A stretch of 64,000 nucleotides of DNA from Chthonomonas calidirosea T49 (GTDB lineage Bacteria > Armatimonadota > Chthonomonadetes > Chthonomonadales > Chthonomonadaceae): assembly GCF_000427095.1 (NCBI RefSeq), contig NC_021487.1, positions 3,373,862 through 3,437,861 on the forward strand. The letters are read 5' to 3'. The notes beneath the pieces were generated by a model. That model worked only from the letters and a program-made list of their open reading frames with translations, was not told where the DNA came from and made no database searches. Below are positions 15,729 through 25,097 of the stretch, piece after piece (the stretch's first letter is position 1; each line of letters begins with the position of its first letter). A program made the position numbers and the translations under genes.

Positions 15729-16106
15729 TTGGCACGTATTGCAGGCGTGGATCTACCACGCGATAAACGAATCGAATATGCGTTGCCTTATATCTACGGG
15801 ATCGGTTTGCCGAGCGCGAAGAAGATTGTGGCGCAGGCGGGAATTGACCCATCGCGCCGTGTTCGTGACCTCACCGAGGCCGAGTTAGGGCGTCTACGTG
15901 AGATCATCGAGCGGGAGTATCGCGTGGAGGGTGACCTCCGGCGTGAGGTTCAGTTGAACATCCGGCGACTGATGGAGATACAGTGTTATCGAGGTCTGCG
16001 CCATCGGCGCGGGCTGCCGGTGCGCGGCCAGCGCACCAAGACCAATGCGCGTACTCGCAAAGGAAAACGGCGCACGGTTGCCGGTAAGAAAAAGGCGAAG
16101 AAGTAG
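15729..16106 (+). CDS. rpsM: 30S ribosomal protein S13
   Basis: 125 residues from a TTG start at 15729. It contains [25 protein letters not shown], the helix-two-turn-helix motif, and the C-terminal [24 protein letters not shown] tail that reaches the P-site tRNA. S13 lies in the 30S head and contacts L5 across the subunit interface. Confidence 0.97.
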   Translation: MARIAGVDLPRDKRIEYALPYIYGIGLPSAKKIVAQAGIDPSRRVRDLTEAELGRLREIIEREYRVEGDLRREVQLNIRRLMEIQCYRGLRHRRGLPVRGQRTKTNARTRKGKRRTVAGKKKAKK

Positions 16107-16118
16107 GAGCGACTTTAT

Positions 16119-16523
16119 ATGGCAAATAAGCAGACGGCTACACGAAGTGGGCGTGCCCGGGCGAAGGAGAAAAAGAATGTCGTTCAGGGAATCGCCCACA
16201 TCCAAGCCACTTTTAATAACACGCTGGTCACCTTAACCGATATGCAGGGCAATACTATTTCCTGGGCGAGCGCGGGCACGGTGGGTTTTAAAGGCACACG
16301 CAAAGGAACCCCTTTTGCCGCCCAGGTGGCAGCAGAGCGGGCTGCACGGGCTGCCATGGAACATGGAATGCGGCAGGTGGAAGTTTATGTGAAAGGGCCG
16401 GGGCCTGGTCGTGAAACAGCGATCCGCTCTTTAATGGCGGCCGGGCTCGAAATCACTTTAATTAAGGATGTTACCCCACTGCCTCATAACGGGTGCCGTC
16501 CTCCCAAGCGACGACGTATCTGA
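16119..16523 (+). CDS. rpsK: 30S ribosomal protein S11
   Basis: 134 residues. The family signature [20 protein letters not shown] and the end [17 protein letters not shown] are complete. S11 forms part of the platform near the E-site mRNA. AGGAG lies 11 nt before ATG. Confidence 0.97.
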   Translation: MANKQTATRSGRARAKEKKNVVQGIAHIQATFNNTLVTLTDMQGNTISWASAGTVGFKGTRKGTPFAAQVAAERAARAAMEHGMRQVEVYVKGPGPGRETAIRSLMAAGLEITLIKDVTPLPHNGCRPPKRRRI

Positions 16524-16553
16524 GGCGAATCGAAGGAGTGTTTTAGAGGGACT

Positions 16554-17231
16554 ATGGCAAATAATCACGATCCAAGGTGTCGTCAATGTCGCCGCGAAGG
16601 AGTGAAGCTGTTTCTTAAAGGCGACAAATGCTACACCAAGTGCACTTTAGAAAAAACGAGCAAGGATGGGAAAACCAAGTGGCGCGATAAACCCCCTGGG
16701 TGGGGAAGTGCCATTAGCCAGATTGCCGCACCTCAACGCAAGATCACAGAATATGGCATGCAGCTTCGAGAAAAGCAGAAGCTGAAGCGTATCTACCGCG
16801 TTCTCGAAAAACCGTTTCGGCGCTATCTCGATGAGGCTATGCGCCGTTCTGGTGTGTCGGGCGACAACTTGGTGACGCTGCTGGAGACCCGGTTGGATAA
16901 TGTGGTCTACCGTCTAGGGTTAGCTGCCTCACGGGCACAGGCCCGCCAAATGGTAAGCCATCGCTTCTTTACGGTGAACGGCGAACGGGTGAACATTCCC
17001 TCGTATCAGGTGAAGCCCGGCGACGTGATCGGCGTCCATGAAAGCAAAGCTCAAAAAGCCTGCATTAAAGAGGTACGGGAGCGCTTACATACGCGTCCTA
17101 GCTTGCCGGAATGGTTGGAGCTGAACCCTCAAACCCTGGAAGGGCGCGTGCTCGCCATACCGTCTCACGACCAGATTGACACCCATAACGTGGTGCAAGT
17201 TCAACAGATCATCGAATTCTATTCGCGCTAA
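16554..17231 (+). CDS. rpsD: 30S ribosomal protein S4, zinc-containing form
   Basis: 225 residues. The N-terminal CRQC (near 9-12) and CYTKC (near 26-30) make a four-Cys zinc site (C+ form). The S4 RNA-binding domain shows RLDNVVYRLGLAASRAQARQMVSHRFFTVNGERVNIPSYQVKPGDVI. S4 starts 30S assembly and often represses the alpha operon. There is an insert of about 15 residues after the zinc site compared with short forms. Confidence 0.96.
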   Translation: MANNHDPRCRQCRREGVKLFLKGDKCYTKCTLEKTSKDGKTKWRDKPPGWGSAISQIAAPQRKITEYGMQLREKQKLKRIYRVLEKPFRRYLDEAMRRSGVSGDNLVTLLETRLDNVVYRLGLAASRAQARQMVSHRFFTVNGERVNIPSYQVKPGDVIGVHESKAQKACIKEVRERLHTRPSLPEWLELNPQTLEGRVLAIPSHDQIDTHNVVQVQQIIEFYSR

Positions 17232-17258
17232 GCCGCCCATTCGAGGAGAGAGAAACTT

Positions 17259-18323
17259 ATGGAAATCACCCTGCCGAACATCCAGACGCTCGAAAAGAGT
17301 CGAACTTACGGAAAGTTTGTCGTCGAGCCGCTGGAACGTGGGTATGGGGTAACGCTCGGAAACTCCCTGCGGCGTGTGCTCCTATCGTCCATTCCGGGAG
17401 CTGCCATCACCTACGTTAAAATAGATAAGGTGCTGCACGAGTTCGACACCATTCCCGGTGTGAAAGAGGACACCACAGAGCTGTTGCTCAACCTTAAGGA
17501 GCTGCATATAAAAGTCTATCACGATGGCAGCGAGGGACGAAAGAGCGAGCCGAGAAAGCTGCGCATTGATGTTCATGGAGAAGGGGTTGTTACAGGGGCC
17601 GACGTGATCTGCCCAGAAGACGTTGAGGTAGTAAACCCTGAGGTTTATCTTGCCACCCTCTCCGATGAGAACGCTCATCTCTCTATGGAGATGGAAGTGG
17701 AGATCGGAAAAGGCTATGTGCTTCCCGATCGGCAGGAACGTCGCAGCCAGATGGGGATAGGTGTCATCGCCGTAGGTGCGGCCTTTACACCGGTTCGTAA
17801 GGTGAACTACACTGTGGAAGCGACGCGAGTGGCCTCTGATACGAGCTACGAGCGCCTTATCCTAGAGATATGGACGAACGGAACGATCTTCCCCGATGCC
17901 GCCCTTCGTGAGGCCGCCCGTATTCTCAATCGCTACTTCAATCTCTTCGCAGAGTATGAGGACGGTGGCTTGCCCCTCTCTTATGAAGAAGGCCCCCTGT
18001 CCAATCCCGAAGCGATACCCCATGTACGTATCGAAGAGCTCGATTTCTCTGTACGTACCTATAACTGCCTGAAAAAAGCCGGTATTCTCACCATCGCCGA
18101 CCTCGTGCGCTACAACGAGGAAGAACTCATGCAGATTCGTAACTTCGGGCGGAAATCGCTCGATGAAGTGCGCGAGCGTCTTGCCATCTATGGCCTGCAT
18201 CTAAAGGGGGAGACGGCTCTGCCTCCGGGTACCAAACGCCCCACCTCCGATACCGGTACGGAAGATGAGGAGAACGGGGAGGATGAGGAGGAAGAGGCCA
18301 CTGCCGGCGCTGAGGCAGAATAG
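17259..18323 (+). CDS. rpoA: RNA polymerase alpha subunit
   Basis: 354 residues. The N-terminal dimerisation domain has [33 protein letters not shown]-type sequence (near 17-50). The C-terminal domain has [20 protein letters not shown] and [21 protein letters not shown] (about 265-315), which bind UP elements and activators. The last 30 or so residues form an acidic tail rich in Glu and Asp, longer than in most bacteria. GGAGAG precedes the ATG. Confidence 0.98.
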   Translation: [354 protein letters not shown]

Positions 18324-18356
18324 AGCGACCCTATTGAGAAAGGAACCTGAAAGAAG

Positions 18357-18893
18357 ATGCGACATCGCAAGGCCTATCGGAAGTTCGGTCTACCCAGCGA
18401 CCAGCGCCGTGCCTTACTTAAGAGTCTGACGCGCAGCCTTTTGCTGCACGACCGAATCATAACCACGGAAGCGAGGGCCAAAGAGGTTCGTGCGATTGCA
18501 GAAAAGCTTGTTACTATCGCGCGCGAAGGAGGTGCCGACGCTCCGATAGAAAAACGGCTTCATGCGCGCCGACTTGTGCGTCGCTTTATAGATAGCAATA
18601 TAGACGAGTTCGTGCGCGATACCGAACATCGCGGCCCTAAGGGGGGCGCGACCATTGCGCGGAACCCCTACTATGTTATCCCGCGCCTTTTCGATGAGAT
18701 AGCCCCGCGCTATGTGGGGCGCAATGGGGGCTATACCCGCATCACGAAGATAGGCTTTCGTCGTGGCGATGGGGCTCCTCTCGTTCTGCTTGAGTTCGTG
18801 GAGGGCCTGCCAACTGCCCCAACCACTGAGACGGCTGCCCCGACTAAAGAAGGACGCCGCGGGCTTCTTGGGTTGGGCCGTCGGCGAAAGTAG
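18357..18893 (+). CDS. rplQ: 50S ribosomal protein L17 with C-terminal extension
   Basis: 178 residues against the usual 115-130. The core [24 protein letters not shown] and the [25 protein letters not shown] segment are standard. After the core come about 35 residues rich in Thr, Ala, Gly and Arg. L17 lies near the tunnel exit. It closes the alpha operon proper; truA follows after 13 nt. Confidence 0.96.
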   Translation: MRHRKAYRKFGLPSDQRRALLKSLTRSLLLHDRIITTEARAKEVRAIAEKLVTIAREGGADAPIEKRLHARRLVRRFIDSNIDEFVRDTEHRGPKGGATIARNPYYVIPRLFDEIAPRYVGRNGGYTRITKIGFRRGDGAPLVLLEFVEGLPTAPTTETAAPTKEGRRGLLGLGRRRK

Positions 18894-18906
18894 CGCACCC
18901 TAAGGC

Positions 18907-19710
18907 ATGGGGCGTTTGGTGCATGTCAGGGCTGTCGTGGAGTACGACGGCACCGATTTCTCTGGATTTCAGCGCCAGCGCCATGCGCGAACGGTGCAGG
19001 AAGTGCTGGAGGAAGCAATTGCCAAAAGGCTGGGCCAACCGCTCCATTTTGCCTGTGCTGGTAGGACGGATGCGGGTGTACACGCGCTCGGCCAAGTGGT
19101 GAGTTTCGACTGTGAAACACGTGTGCCGAGCGAGAGAATGGCAGTGGCCCTTAACAGTGTGCTGCCGCCAGATGTCTGTGTGAAACAGGCCGAAGAGGTA
19201 GATCCGAGCTTTCATGCACGCTATTCGGCGTCGTCGCGAGTCTATCTCTACGTGATCCTAAACCGCAGCACACCTTCCGCGCTACTACATCGCTATAGCG
19301 CCTTCTGCTCGGCACCTTTGGATGTCGAGGCCATGCGAAAAGCGGGCAACTGCCTGCTGGGTGAGCATGACTTCGCCTCGTTTGCTAATGAGCTCCTACC
19401 AGGGGAGCCTACCGCAAGAGAGCTGATGGCCTGCCACATTCGACGCAGGGGTGAGTTAGTGACCATTCGTGTGGAAGCAAACGCCTTCTTGCGCGGCATG
19501 GTGCGTACCATTGTGGGTACGCTCATGGAGATAGGCAAGGGAAAACGTGCTTGGGAGGATGTGCCCTGCCTACTGGCTGCGCGTGATAGGCGCCTCGCAG
19601 GGCCCACAGCACCGCCACAAGGGCTTTTCTTGCTTCATGTGCGTTATGGGCAACGAAAACGTTATGGTGAGCAGAAGGATAAAGATTCTTGTGAAGAGTA
19701 CGGAGAATAG
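18907..19710 (+). CDS. truA: tRNA pseudouridine(38-40) synthase TruA
   Basis: 267 residues. It isomerises U38-U40 in the tRNA anticodon arm. The catalytic Asp is in GRTDAGVHALGQVVSFD (near residue 57), and NAFLRGMVRTIVGTLMEIGKGK is the C-terminal signature. It follows rplQ and precedes rplM, an order common in Gram-positive bacteria. No strong ribosome-binding site is visible, and translation may be coupled to rplQ. Confidence 0.95.
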   Translation: MGRLVHVRAVVEYDGTDFSGFQRQRHARTVQEVLEEAIAKRLGQPLHFACAGRTDAGVHALGQVVSFDCETRVPSERMAVALNSVLPPDVCVKQAEEVDPSFHARYSASSRVYLYVILNRSTPSALLHRYSAFCSAPLDVEAMRKAGNCLLGEHDFASFANELLPGEPTARELMACHIRRRGELVTIRVEANAFLRGMVRTIVGTLMEIGKGKRAWEDVPCLLAARDRRLAGPTAPPQGLFLLHVRYGQRKRYGEQKDKDSCEEYGE

Positions 19711-19713
19711 TAT

Positions 19714-20175
19714 ATGAGAAAGCATGGAACCTATTTTGCACGCAAAGAGGATGTGGAGGCACAGCGCCTCTGGTATGTAGTGGATGCCACGGGGCGCCCT
19801 CTTGGGCGTCTAGCTGCAGAGGTCGCGCGCCTTTTGCGAGGTAAGCATAAGCCTATCTTCACCCCGAACGTAGATACGGGCGACCATGTGATCGTAATCA
19901 ACGCCGAAAAAGTAGTGTTAACGGGTAGAAAATCCCATGAGGTGGTTCGACATCATTCCGGATGGCCTGGCGCTCTTAAAGAGATCGAAAGGCGCTATGA
20001 GTTAGAACGGCATCCAGAGGAGGCGATTCGGCGCGTTGTACGAGGCATGCTTCCGCATAATCGGTTGGGCGATGCCATCATAAAGAAGCTGAAGGTCTAT
20101 CGCGGACCGGAGCATCCTCATGCGGCTCAAAAGCCTGTCGTCTATCAACACGGCGCTCGAAAAGGAGGAGAATAG
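19714..20175 (+). CDS. rplM: 50S ribosomal protein L13
   Basis: 153 residues. It begins with a short extension, then [32 protein letters not shown], and includes the [10 protein letters not shown] motif. L13 is an early 50S assembly protein. The ATG at 19714 lies 3 nt after the truA stop. rpsI follows 3 nt later, the universal L13-S9 pair. Confidence 0.97.
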   Translation: MRKHGTYFARKEDVEAQRLWYVVDATGRPLGRLAAEVARLLRGKHKPIFTPNVDTGDHVIVINAEKVVLTGRKSHEVVRHHSGWPGALKEIERRYELERHPEEAIRRVVRGMLPHNRLGDAIIKKLKVYRGPEHPHAAQKPVVYQHGARKGGE

Positions 20176-20178
20176 CCC

Positions 20179-20577
20179 ATGGTGATGGAAGCGGTACGTT
20201 ACTACGGTACGGGAAAACGGAAGAATGCCGTTGCACGCGTGTGGCTTAAACCCGGAACGGGGAATCTCGTTATCAACGGACGTCCTGGCGAGAAGTATCT
20301 AGGCCGGCGACTGCTTCTCCATATGGTTCAGCAGCCTTTTGTATTGACGAATCGAGTAGGCCAGTTCGACGTGATTGCACGGTGCCATGGGGGAGGCATA
20401 TCCGGTCAGGCAGGAGCTATCCGCCACGGGATCGCTAAGGCGCTTTTAGAAGTGGATCCGGAGCTGCGGCCTATTTTAAGACGAAATGGGCTGCTGACGC
20501 GTGACCCACGCGTGAAAGAGCGCAAGAAGTATGGGCGCAAGCGTGCTCGACGGGGATTCCAGTTCAGCAAGCGCTAG
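20179..20577 (+). CDS. rpsI: 30S ribosomal protein S9
   Basis: 132 residues. The ending [10 protein letters not shown] is the S9 tail whose final Arg reaches the P-site t[22 protein letters not shown] and [21 protein letters not shown] are family signatures. GGAGGAG at 20163-20169 lies 9 nt before ATG 20179. It is the last gene of the translation block. Confidence 0.97.
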   Translation: MVMEAVRYYGTGKRKNAVARVWLKPGTGNLVINGRPGEKYLGRRLLLHMVQQPFVLTNRVGQFDVIARCHGGGISGQAGAIRHGIAKALLEVDPELRPILRRNGLLTRDPRVKERKKYGRKRARRGFQFSKR

Positions 20578-20597
20578 GCAGTGGGGTTTGGTGAAAC

Positions 20598-21560
20598 ATG
20601 CAGAGGTGCTGCATATCCCAACGATGGAAAAAGCCGATGAGAGGAACGCTTCTGTTTCTCTCTTCGGCTTTCGCCTTCTTCTGGTTTGCAGGGGCTTGTC
20701 CCTCCGCCCTCGGCGATGCGACCCTTACGCTGCAGCTACCTCCCTCAAAGGCTGCTCTTCAAGCGAAGGCCGAAGCGGAACGCGCCGCGTTAGCCCGGCG
20801 ACAGGCAGAACGGCGAACAGCTTCCCATAAAACACAGGCGAGCGCTCTCTCCGATCGTTTACTGCCCTCACGAGGATGGTCGCATGGGCGCTACGTAGTG
20901 GGCGGCCTAGGTGTCATCGTTCATCCAAGCGGCATCTATCGTCTGTACACTTCACGCTCGGCACAACTATCGCGCGTGGTTCCCGGAACCGATGTAGCCA
21001 TTGTGGACAGCCGAGGTGGATGGCTGGGTATCCTTATGAGCGACTACTCGACCGGCTGGATACCTGCCGATCGTGTGAAGATCATTCCCGACTATCAGGT
21101 TACCTCAGATACGCCAGTAGAACCCCGCTCAAACGCCCTATTGGGCAGCTATCCTGACATCTATCCCCATACCGACACCCCTTTCTTCCAAGGCAATGCC
21201 CAGGAGCTGCTTTCCATAGCCTATAGCTACTTGGGAGTTCCCTACGTTTGGGGAGGAGAAAGCCGCGAAGGACTGGACTGTTCCGGCTTTGTGCAGAAGG
21301 TGTTTGGCAAGTTAGGCTACCATCTACCACGCACCGCAGCCGAACAGATGGCTGTTGGTATCCCTGTGCCTGTTGACCAGTTGCAACCTGGCGACCGTCT
21401 CTATTTCGAGCCTTCCTCAACGCCACCCTACGTTCGACATACCGGAATCTACATAGGGAACGGTTACTTTATCCACTCTTCTGTTAGCGGGCACGGCGTA
21501 GCAATCAACCGCCTTGATGAAGGAATGTGGCCGCGTATTTTTGTTTGTGCCCGCCGCTAA
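20598..21560 (+). CDS. Secreted NlpC/P60 cell-wall endopeptidase with SH3-like domains
   Basis: 320 residues. An N-terminal signal peptide (hydrophobic LLFLSSAFAFFWFAGA) is followed by an Ala/Glu/Arg helix-forming linker (about 50-85), SH3b-like sequence (about 95-165) and a C-terminal NlpC/P60 domain (about 200-318). The catalytic Cys is in DCSGF (residue 228) and the His in RHTGIYIGNGY. It probably cuts gamma-D-glutamyl-diamino-acid bonds in peptidoglycan outside the membrane. The start is uncertain: ATG 20598 gives a 13-residue longer n-region than ATG 20637, and neither has a strong ribosome-binding site. It lies 20 nt after rpsI, but its function is unrelated to translation. Confidence 0.88.
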   Translation: MQRCCISQRWKKPMRGTLLFLSSAFAFFWFAGACPSALGDATLTLQLPPSKAALQAKAEAERAALARRQAERRTASHKTQASALSDRLLPSRGWSHGRYVVGGLGVIVHPSGIYRLYTSRSAQLSRVVPGTDVAIVDSRGGWLGILMSDYSTGWIPADRVKIIPDYQVTSDTPVEPRSNALLGSYPDIYPHTDTPFFQGNAQELLSIAYSYLGVPYVWGGESREGLDCSGFVQKVFGKLGYHLPRTAAEQMAVGIPVPVDQLQPGDRLYFEPSSTPPYVRHTGIYIGNGYFIHSSVSGHGVAINRLDEGMWPRIFVCARR

Positions 21561-21611
21561 AAGAGTAATTGGGGGCATTTCTCCGCTTATTTATGAAACG
21601 AAGGCTTTTCC

Positions 21612-21992
21612 CTAAGGAGAGACGGCAACAACCTCGTTCGAAGGTACCTTTTGCGAGCCCTGTATATGCAAAAGGTGGATTCTAGCTCCCGGTTTCCAGA
21701 TAGGGGTCGTGCTGTTCCAATAGGCACAGTAAGCTTTGCGGCCATCAATGGTGTCAGTCCAGCCATCTTCCCCTTTGCCGTGTAGGAGGACGACACGGGT
21801 ATAGGGTTGAATGGCCTCGTCGGCTTTGAAGATATAGATCTCCTGGGCTAGGCGTTCGGGGTCGTTCTGTAGGTAGGCTTCCGAGCAGATGGCCCATCCC
21901 TTTAGGTTAACCGAGACAAGGCCGCAATTTTGTAGAACGACGTAGCCTCCACGTCCTCGGGTGGAGGGGCATATTTCCACGATTCGCAGCAT
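21612..21992 (-). CDS. Lamin-tail-domain-like small protein
   Basis: 126 residues, no signal peptide. The layout matches the lamin tail (LTD) fold: ICPSTRGRGGYVVLQNCG, then VNLKGWAICSE, then PYTRVVLLHGKGE, then a YWNSTTPIWKPGARIHLL strand pair. In bacteria such domains occur mostly in secreted or envelope proteins and are thought to bind ligands or proteins; a stand-alone cytoplasmic copy is less common. AAGGAG lies 7 nt before the ATG. It is downstream of nrdJ on the same strand, separated by a perfect palindrome. Assignment rests on motif layout only. Confidence 0.6.
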   Translation of the reverse strand: MLRIVEICPSTRGRGGYVVLQNCGLVSVNLKGWAICSEAYLQNDPERLAQEIYIFKADEAIQPYTRVVLLHGKGEDGWTDTIDGRKAYCAYWNSTTPIWKPGARIHLLHIQGSQKVPSNEVVAVSP

Positions 21993-22013
21993 GTCGCTCT
22001 CTCCTTTGCAAGG

Positions 22014-22039
22014 GCGCCCTAGGGTTAACCCTAGGGCGC
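22014..22039 (-). terminator. 26-bp perfect palindrome between nrdJ and the LTD gene
   Basis: GCGCCCTAGGGTT (22014-22026) is followed directly by its exact reverse complement (22027-22039). It lies 17 nt after the nrdJ stop and ends about 6 nt before the ribosome-binding site of the next gene. No T run follows on either strand. It may act as a partial terminator or 3' stabiliser for the nrdR-nrdJ message. Confidence 0.65.
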
Positions 22040-22055
22040 TAGTGGTGGTTTTCAG

Positions 22056-25031
22056 TTAGGAGCAACCGTAGACAGAGCCGCAGTTGAGGCACTTGAAGCA
22101 GGCCCCGTTGCGCACCATAAGGCTCCCACAATCTATGCAGATAGGAGCATCGGACTGGTTTTGAAATGTCTCTTTTTCGTGCGCCAATAGGGCTTCGCTG
22201 GAAAGAGCAGGGGACGGGGTGGAGAGCGTGCGCTCCAACGAAGAGGTTTCCTCGACCCCATTGCCCGATAGGGCCGGCTTCTCCGGTTGCGGCACACGAT
22301 TTAGGAACTTCATTCCCAGATAGCGGAAGATGTAGTCCGATATGGATTTCGCGATGGGAATATCTGGGTTATTGGTATATCCTGCCGGCTCATAGCGTGT
22401 GTGGGCAAATTTGTCTACCAGAGTTTGAAGTGGCACGCCATATTGCAGGGCCAGTGAGACCGCTGTGGCGAAGGAGTCCATGAGGCCGGAGATGGTAGAC
22501 CCCTCTTTGCTCATGGTCAGAAAGATCTCACCGGGTTGGCCATCAGGATAGAGCCCCACCGTAAGATAGCCTTCATGGCCGGCAATACTGAACTTATGGG
22601 TAATAGCTTGCCGTTCATCGGGCAGCTTACGGCGCAAGGGGCGCACGATCACTTTCTCCTGAGAGGTGGCTGGCGCGGTAGGTTGGGCAGTAACGGGTGA
22701 CTCGGCAGGTTGCTCCTCGACCTTTTTGGTGGTCAGAGGCTGAGTGCGTTTCGAGCCGTCCCGATAGATGGCGATGGCTTTCAGGCCGAGTTTCCAGCCC
22801 TCCATATAGACGCCCATAATATCCTCTGGAGTGGCCTCGTTGGGCATGTTAACGGTTTTTGAGATCGCGCCAGAGATGAAAGGTTGGACGGCAGCCATCA
22901 TACGAATGTGCCCCATGTAGTGAATGGAGCGGGAGCCATTGGCCGGCTTGAAGGCACAGTCGAAGACGGGTAGATGCTCCGGTTTTAAGTGCGGGGCGCC
23001 CTCGATGGTGTCCTGACGGTCAATATAGGCCAGGATATCTTCGATCTGCTCTTGGCTATAGCCCAGTTTGCGGAGCGCTTCGGGCACCGTTGTATTGACG
23101 ATCTTCATAACGCCCCCCCCAACGAGGTTCTTGTACTTCACGATGGCGATATCGGGTTCAATGCCGGTTGTGTCGCAGTCCATCATGAAGCCAATGGTGC
23201 CTGTTGGTGCCAGCACGGTGGCCTGTGCATTGCGATAGCCATATTGGCTCCCAAGGCGGATGCCTTCGTCCCAGCATTGCCGTGCAGCTTCAAGCATTGT
23301 AGGAGGCACATAGCGCGCATCTATGTTTTCAACGGCATCGCGGTGCATCTGCATCACTTCAAGGAAAGGCTCACGGTTCCGCTCAAAGCCGGGGAAAGGC
23401 CAACCGTGATCGCGGGCAATGATGGCGGATTGTCGGTAGGCTTCGCCGGTCATGATGGCGGTAATGGCTGCCGCGTAAGCGCGTCCCTCATCGCTATCAT
23501 AGGGTAGACCTCGCGCCATAAGAAGAGCACCAAGGTTGGCGTAGCCAAGCCCAAGTGGGCGGTAGTCATGGCTGTTTTCTGCGATGCGCTGGGTGGGGTA
23601 AGAGGCGTTATCTACGATAATCTCTTGAGCCGTAATAAGAATCCGACAGGCATGCCGGAAGGCGTCAATATCGAAATCGCCACTTGGGGTTCGGAATTTC
23701 ATGAGGTTAAGTGAGGCGAGGTTGCAGGCGCTGTCGTTGAGGAACATATACTCGCTGCAGGGGTTGCTGGCATAGATGCGGTCGGTGTTTTTGCAGGTAT
23801 GCCAGCGGTTGATGGTTGTATCGTACTGGATGCCGGGGTCTCCACAAACCCACGCGCTCTGGGCGATCATATGCATGAGATCGCGGGCACGGTAGGTATC
23901 GGCGATTTTTGTTTTATCCAAAACGAAGCGGGTGTGCCACTCTTTATCCTCTTCAACAGCTCGCATGAACTCGTCAGTTACGCGAACGGAGTGGTTTGCA
24001 TTTTGAAAGTTTACGCTATCGTAGGCCCCACCGGGCACGTTGAACATGCCGCTGTAGCCGGCCTCAATAAGGGCCCAGGCTTTTTTCTCCTCCTTCTCTT
24101 TGCACTGAATAAACTCCACAATGTCGGGGTGGTCAATATCGAGAATGACCATCTTCGCCGCACGGCGAGTCTTACCTCCGCTTTTAATGGCCCCAGCGAA
24201 CTGGTCGAATCCACGCATAAAGGAGACAGGGCCGGAGGCCGTGCCACCCCCATGAAGAGGTTCGCGAGAAGAACGGATCGTCGAGAAGTTTGTGCCGGTG
24301 CCGCTACCGTATTTGAAAAGCATGCCCTCCGTTTTCGCAAGTGTGAGAATGGATTCCATTGTGTCTTCTACGCTATTGATAAAGCAGGCAGAACACTGTG
24401 GTTTCGGTTGGTCGGGCAAGCCTACATTGAACCACACCGGCGAGTTGAAAGAGGCTTTTTGATAGAGAAGAATGTGAGTTAGCTCGTCTTGGAAGGCTTG
24501 AGCATCCTCTTCCGTGGCGAAGTACTCCATTTTGCGACCCCAATCGGCGATGGTGTCGGCCACACGGCGGATGAGCTGTCGCACGGAGCGTTCTCGTTGG
24601 GGCGTACCTAGGTGTCCTCGGAAGTATTTAGAGACCACGACGTTGGTGGCCAGTTGCGACCAGAAGGCAGGCACTTCCACGTCTTTTTGCTCAAACACCT
24701 TTTCGCCACGTTCGTTGGTGATCGTGGCATCGCGTAGTTCCCAGTCACAGGTAGCGTAGACGTCCTCACCGGGACGAGTAAAGCGGCGCTCTATGGTTAG
24801 TCCTGGCGCGTTTAGGCCGCGTTTTATAGCAGGTTTGTTCCCGTCGACGGGAACGGCTCTCTCTTTCACCACGGCTTGCTCCTTATCGTTGGTATAGTTT
24901 GCAGCACCTTCCGCTCCAAGAGGAGTTGTCGAGACGGACGGTAACTCGGTAGGTTCGGGGTGAATATTTTCCCCTTCTGTAGGCAGTACCGAGTCGATGC
25001 TTGTTTGATGAGGCATAGGGTCTTGATTCAA
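22056..25031 (-). CDS. nrdJ: Ribonucleotide reductase class II, adenosylcobalamin-dependent
   Basis: 991 residues. It makes deoxyribonucleotides with a B12-derived radical and works with or without oxygen. It has NPCSEYMFLNDSACNLASLNL with the active-site Cys in the finger loop, and the substrate Cys in CSACFINSVEDTM. The C-terminus CIDCGSLMVRNGACFKCLNCGSVYGCS is the metal or redox Cys tail typical of this subfamily. About 75 disordered residues precede the catalytic domain. The start is a TTG at 25031 with AAGGAG 8 nt upstream; an in-frame ATG at 25016 is too far from it. It is co-transcribed with nrdR, 66 nt upstream. Confidence 0.96.
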   Translation of the reverse strand: MNQDPMPHQTSIDSVLPTEGENIHPEPTELPSVSTTPLGAEGAANYTNDKEQAVVKERAVPVDGNKPAIKRGLNAPGLTIERRFTRPGEDVYATCDWELRDATITNERGEKVFEQKDVEVPAFWSQLATNVVVSKYFRGHLGTPQRERSVRQLIRRVADTIADWGRKMEYFATEEDAQAFQDELTHILLYQKASFNSPVWFNVGLPDQPKPQCSACFINSVEDTMESILTLAKTEGMLFKYGSGTGTNFSTIRSSREPLHGGGTASGPVSFMRGFDQFAGAIKSGGKTRRAAKMVILDIDHPDIVEFIQCKEKEEKKAWALIEAGYSGMFNVPGGAYDSVNFQNANHSVRVTDEFMRAVEEDKEWHTRFVLDKTKIADTYRARDLMHMIAQSAWVCGDPGIQYDTTINRWHTCKNTDRIYASNPCSEYMFLNDSACNLASLNLMKFRTPSGDFDIDAFRHACRILITAQEIIVDNASYPTQRIAENSHDYRPLGLGYANLGALLMARGLPYDSDEGRAYAAAITAIMTGEAYRQSAIIARDHGWPFPGFERNREPFLEVMQMHRDAVENIDARYVPPTMLEAARQCWDEGIRLGSQYGYRNAQATVLAPTGTIGFMMDCDTTGIEPDIAIVKYKNLVGGGVMKIVNTTVPEALRKLGYSQEQIEDILAYIDRQDTIEGAPHLKPEHLPVFDCAFKPANGSRSIHYMGHIRMMAAVQPFISGAISKTVNMPNEATPEDIMGVYMEGWKLGLKAIAIYRDGSKRTQPLTTKKVEEQPAESPVTAQPTAPATSQEKVIVRPLRRKLPDERQAITHKFSIAGHEGYLTVGLYPDGQPGEIFLTMSKEGSTISGLMDSFATAVSLALQYGVPLQTLVDKFAHTRYEPAGYTNNPDIPIAKSISDYIFRYLGMKFLNRVPQPEKPALSGNGVEETSSLERTLSTPSPALSSEALLAHEKETFQNQSDAPICIDCGSLMVRNGACFKCLNCGSVYGCS

Positions 25032-25097
25032 TTTTTCTGCTCCTTGTTCAGCGATATGCAGGTGTCTCCAAGAAAAAGAGGCACCCGCGCTAGAGAC

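Noticed and set aside
23799..24482. 227-codon + strand frame opposite nrdJ
   Set aside because: Antisense shadow within the strongly conserved NrdJ catalytic region.
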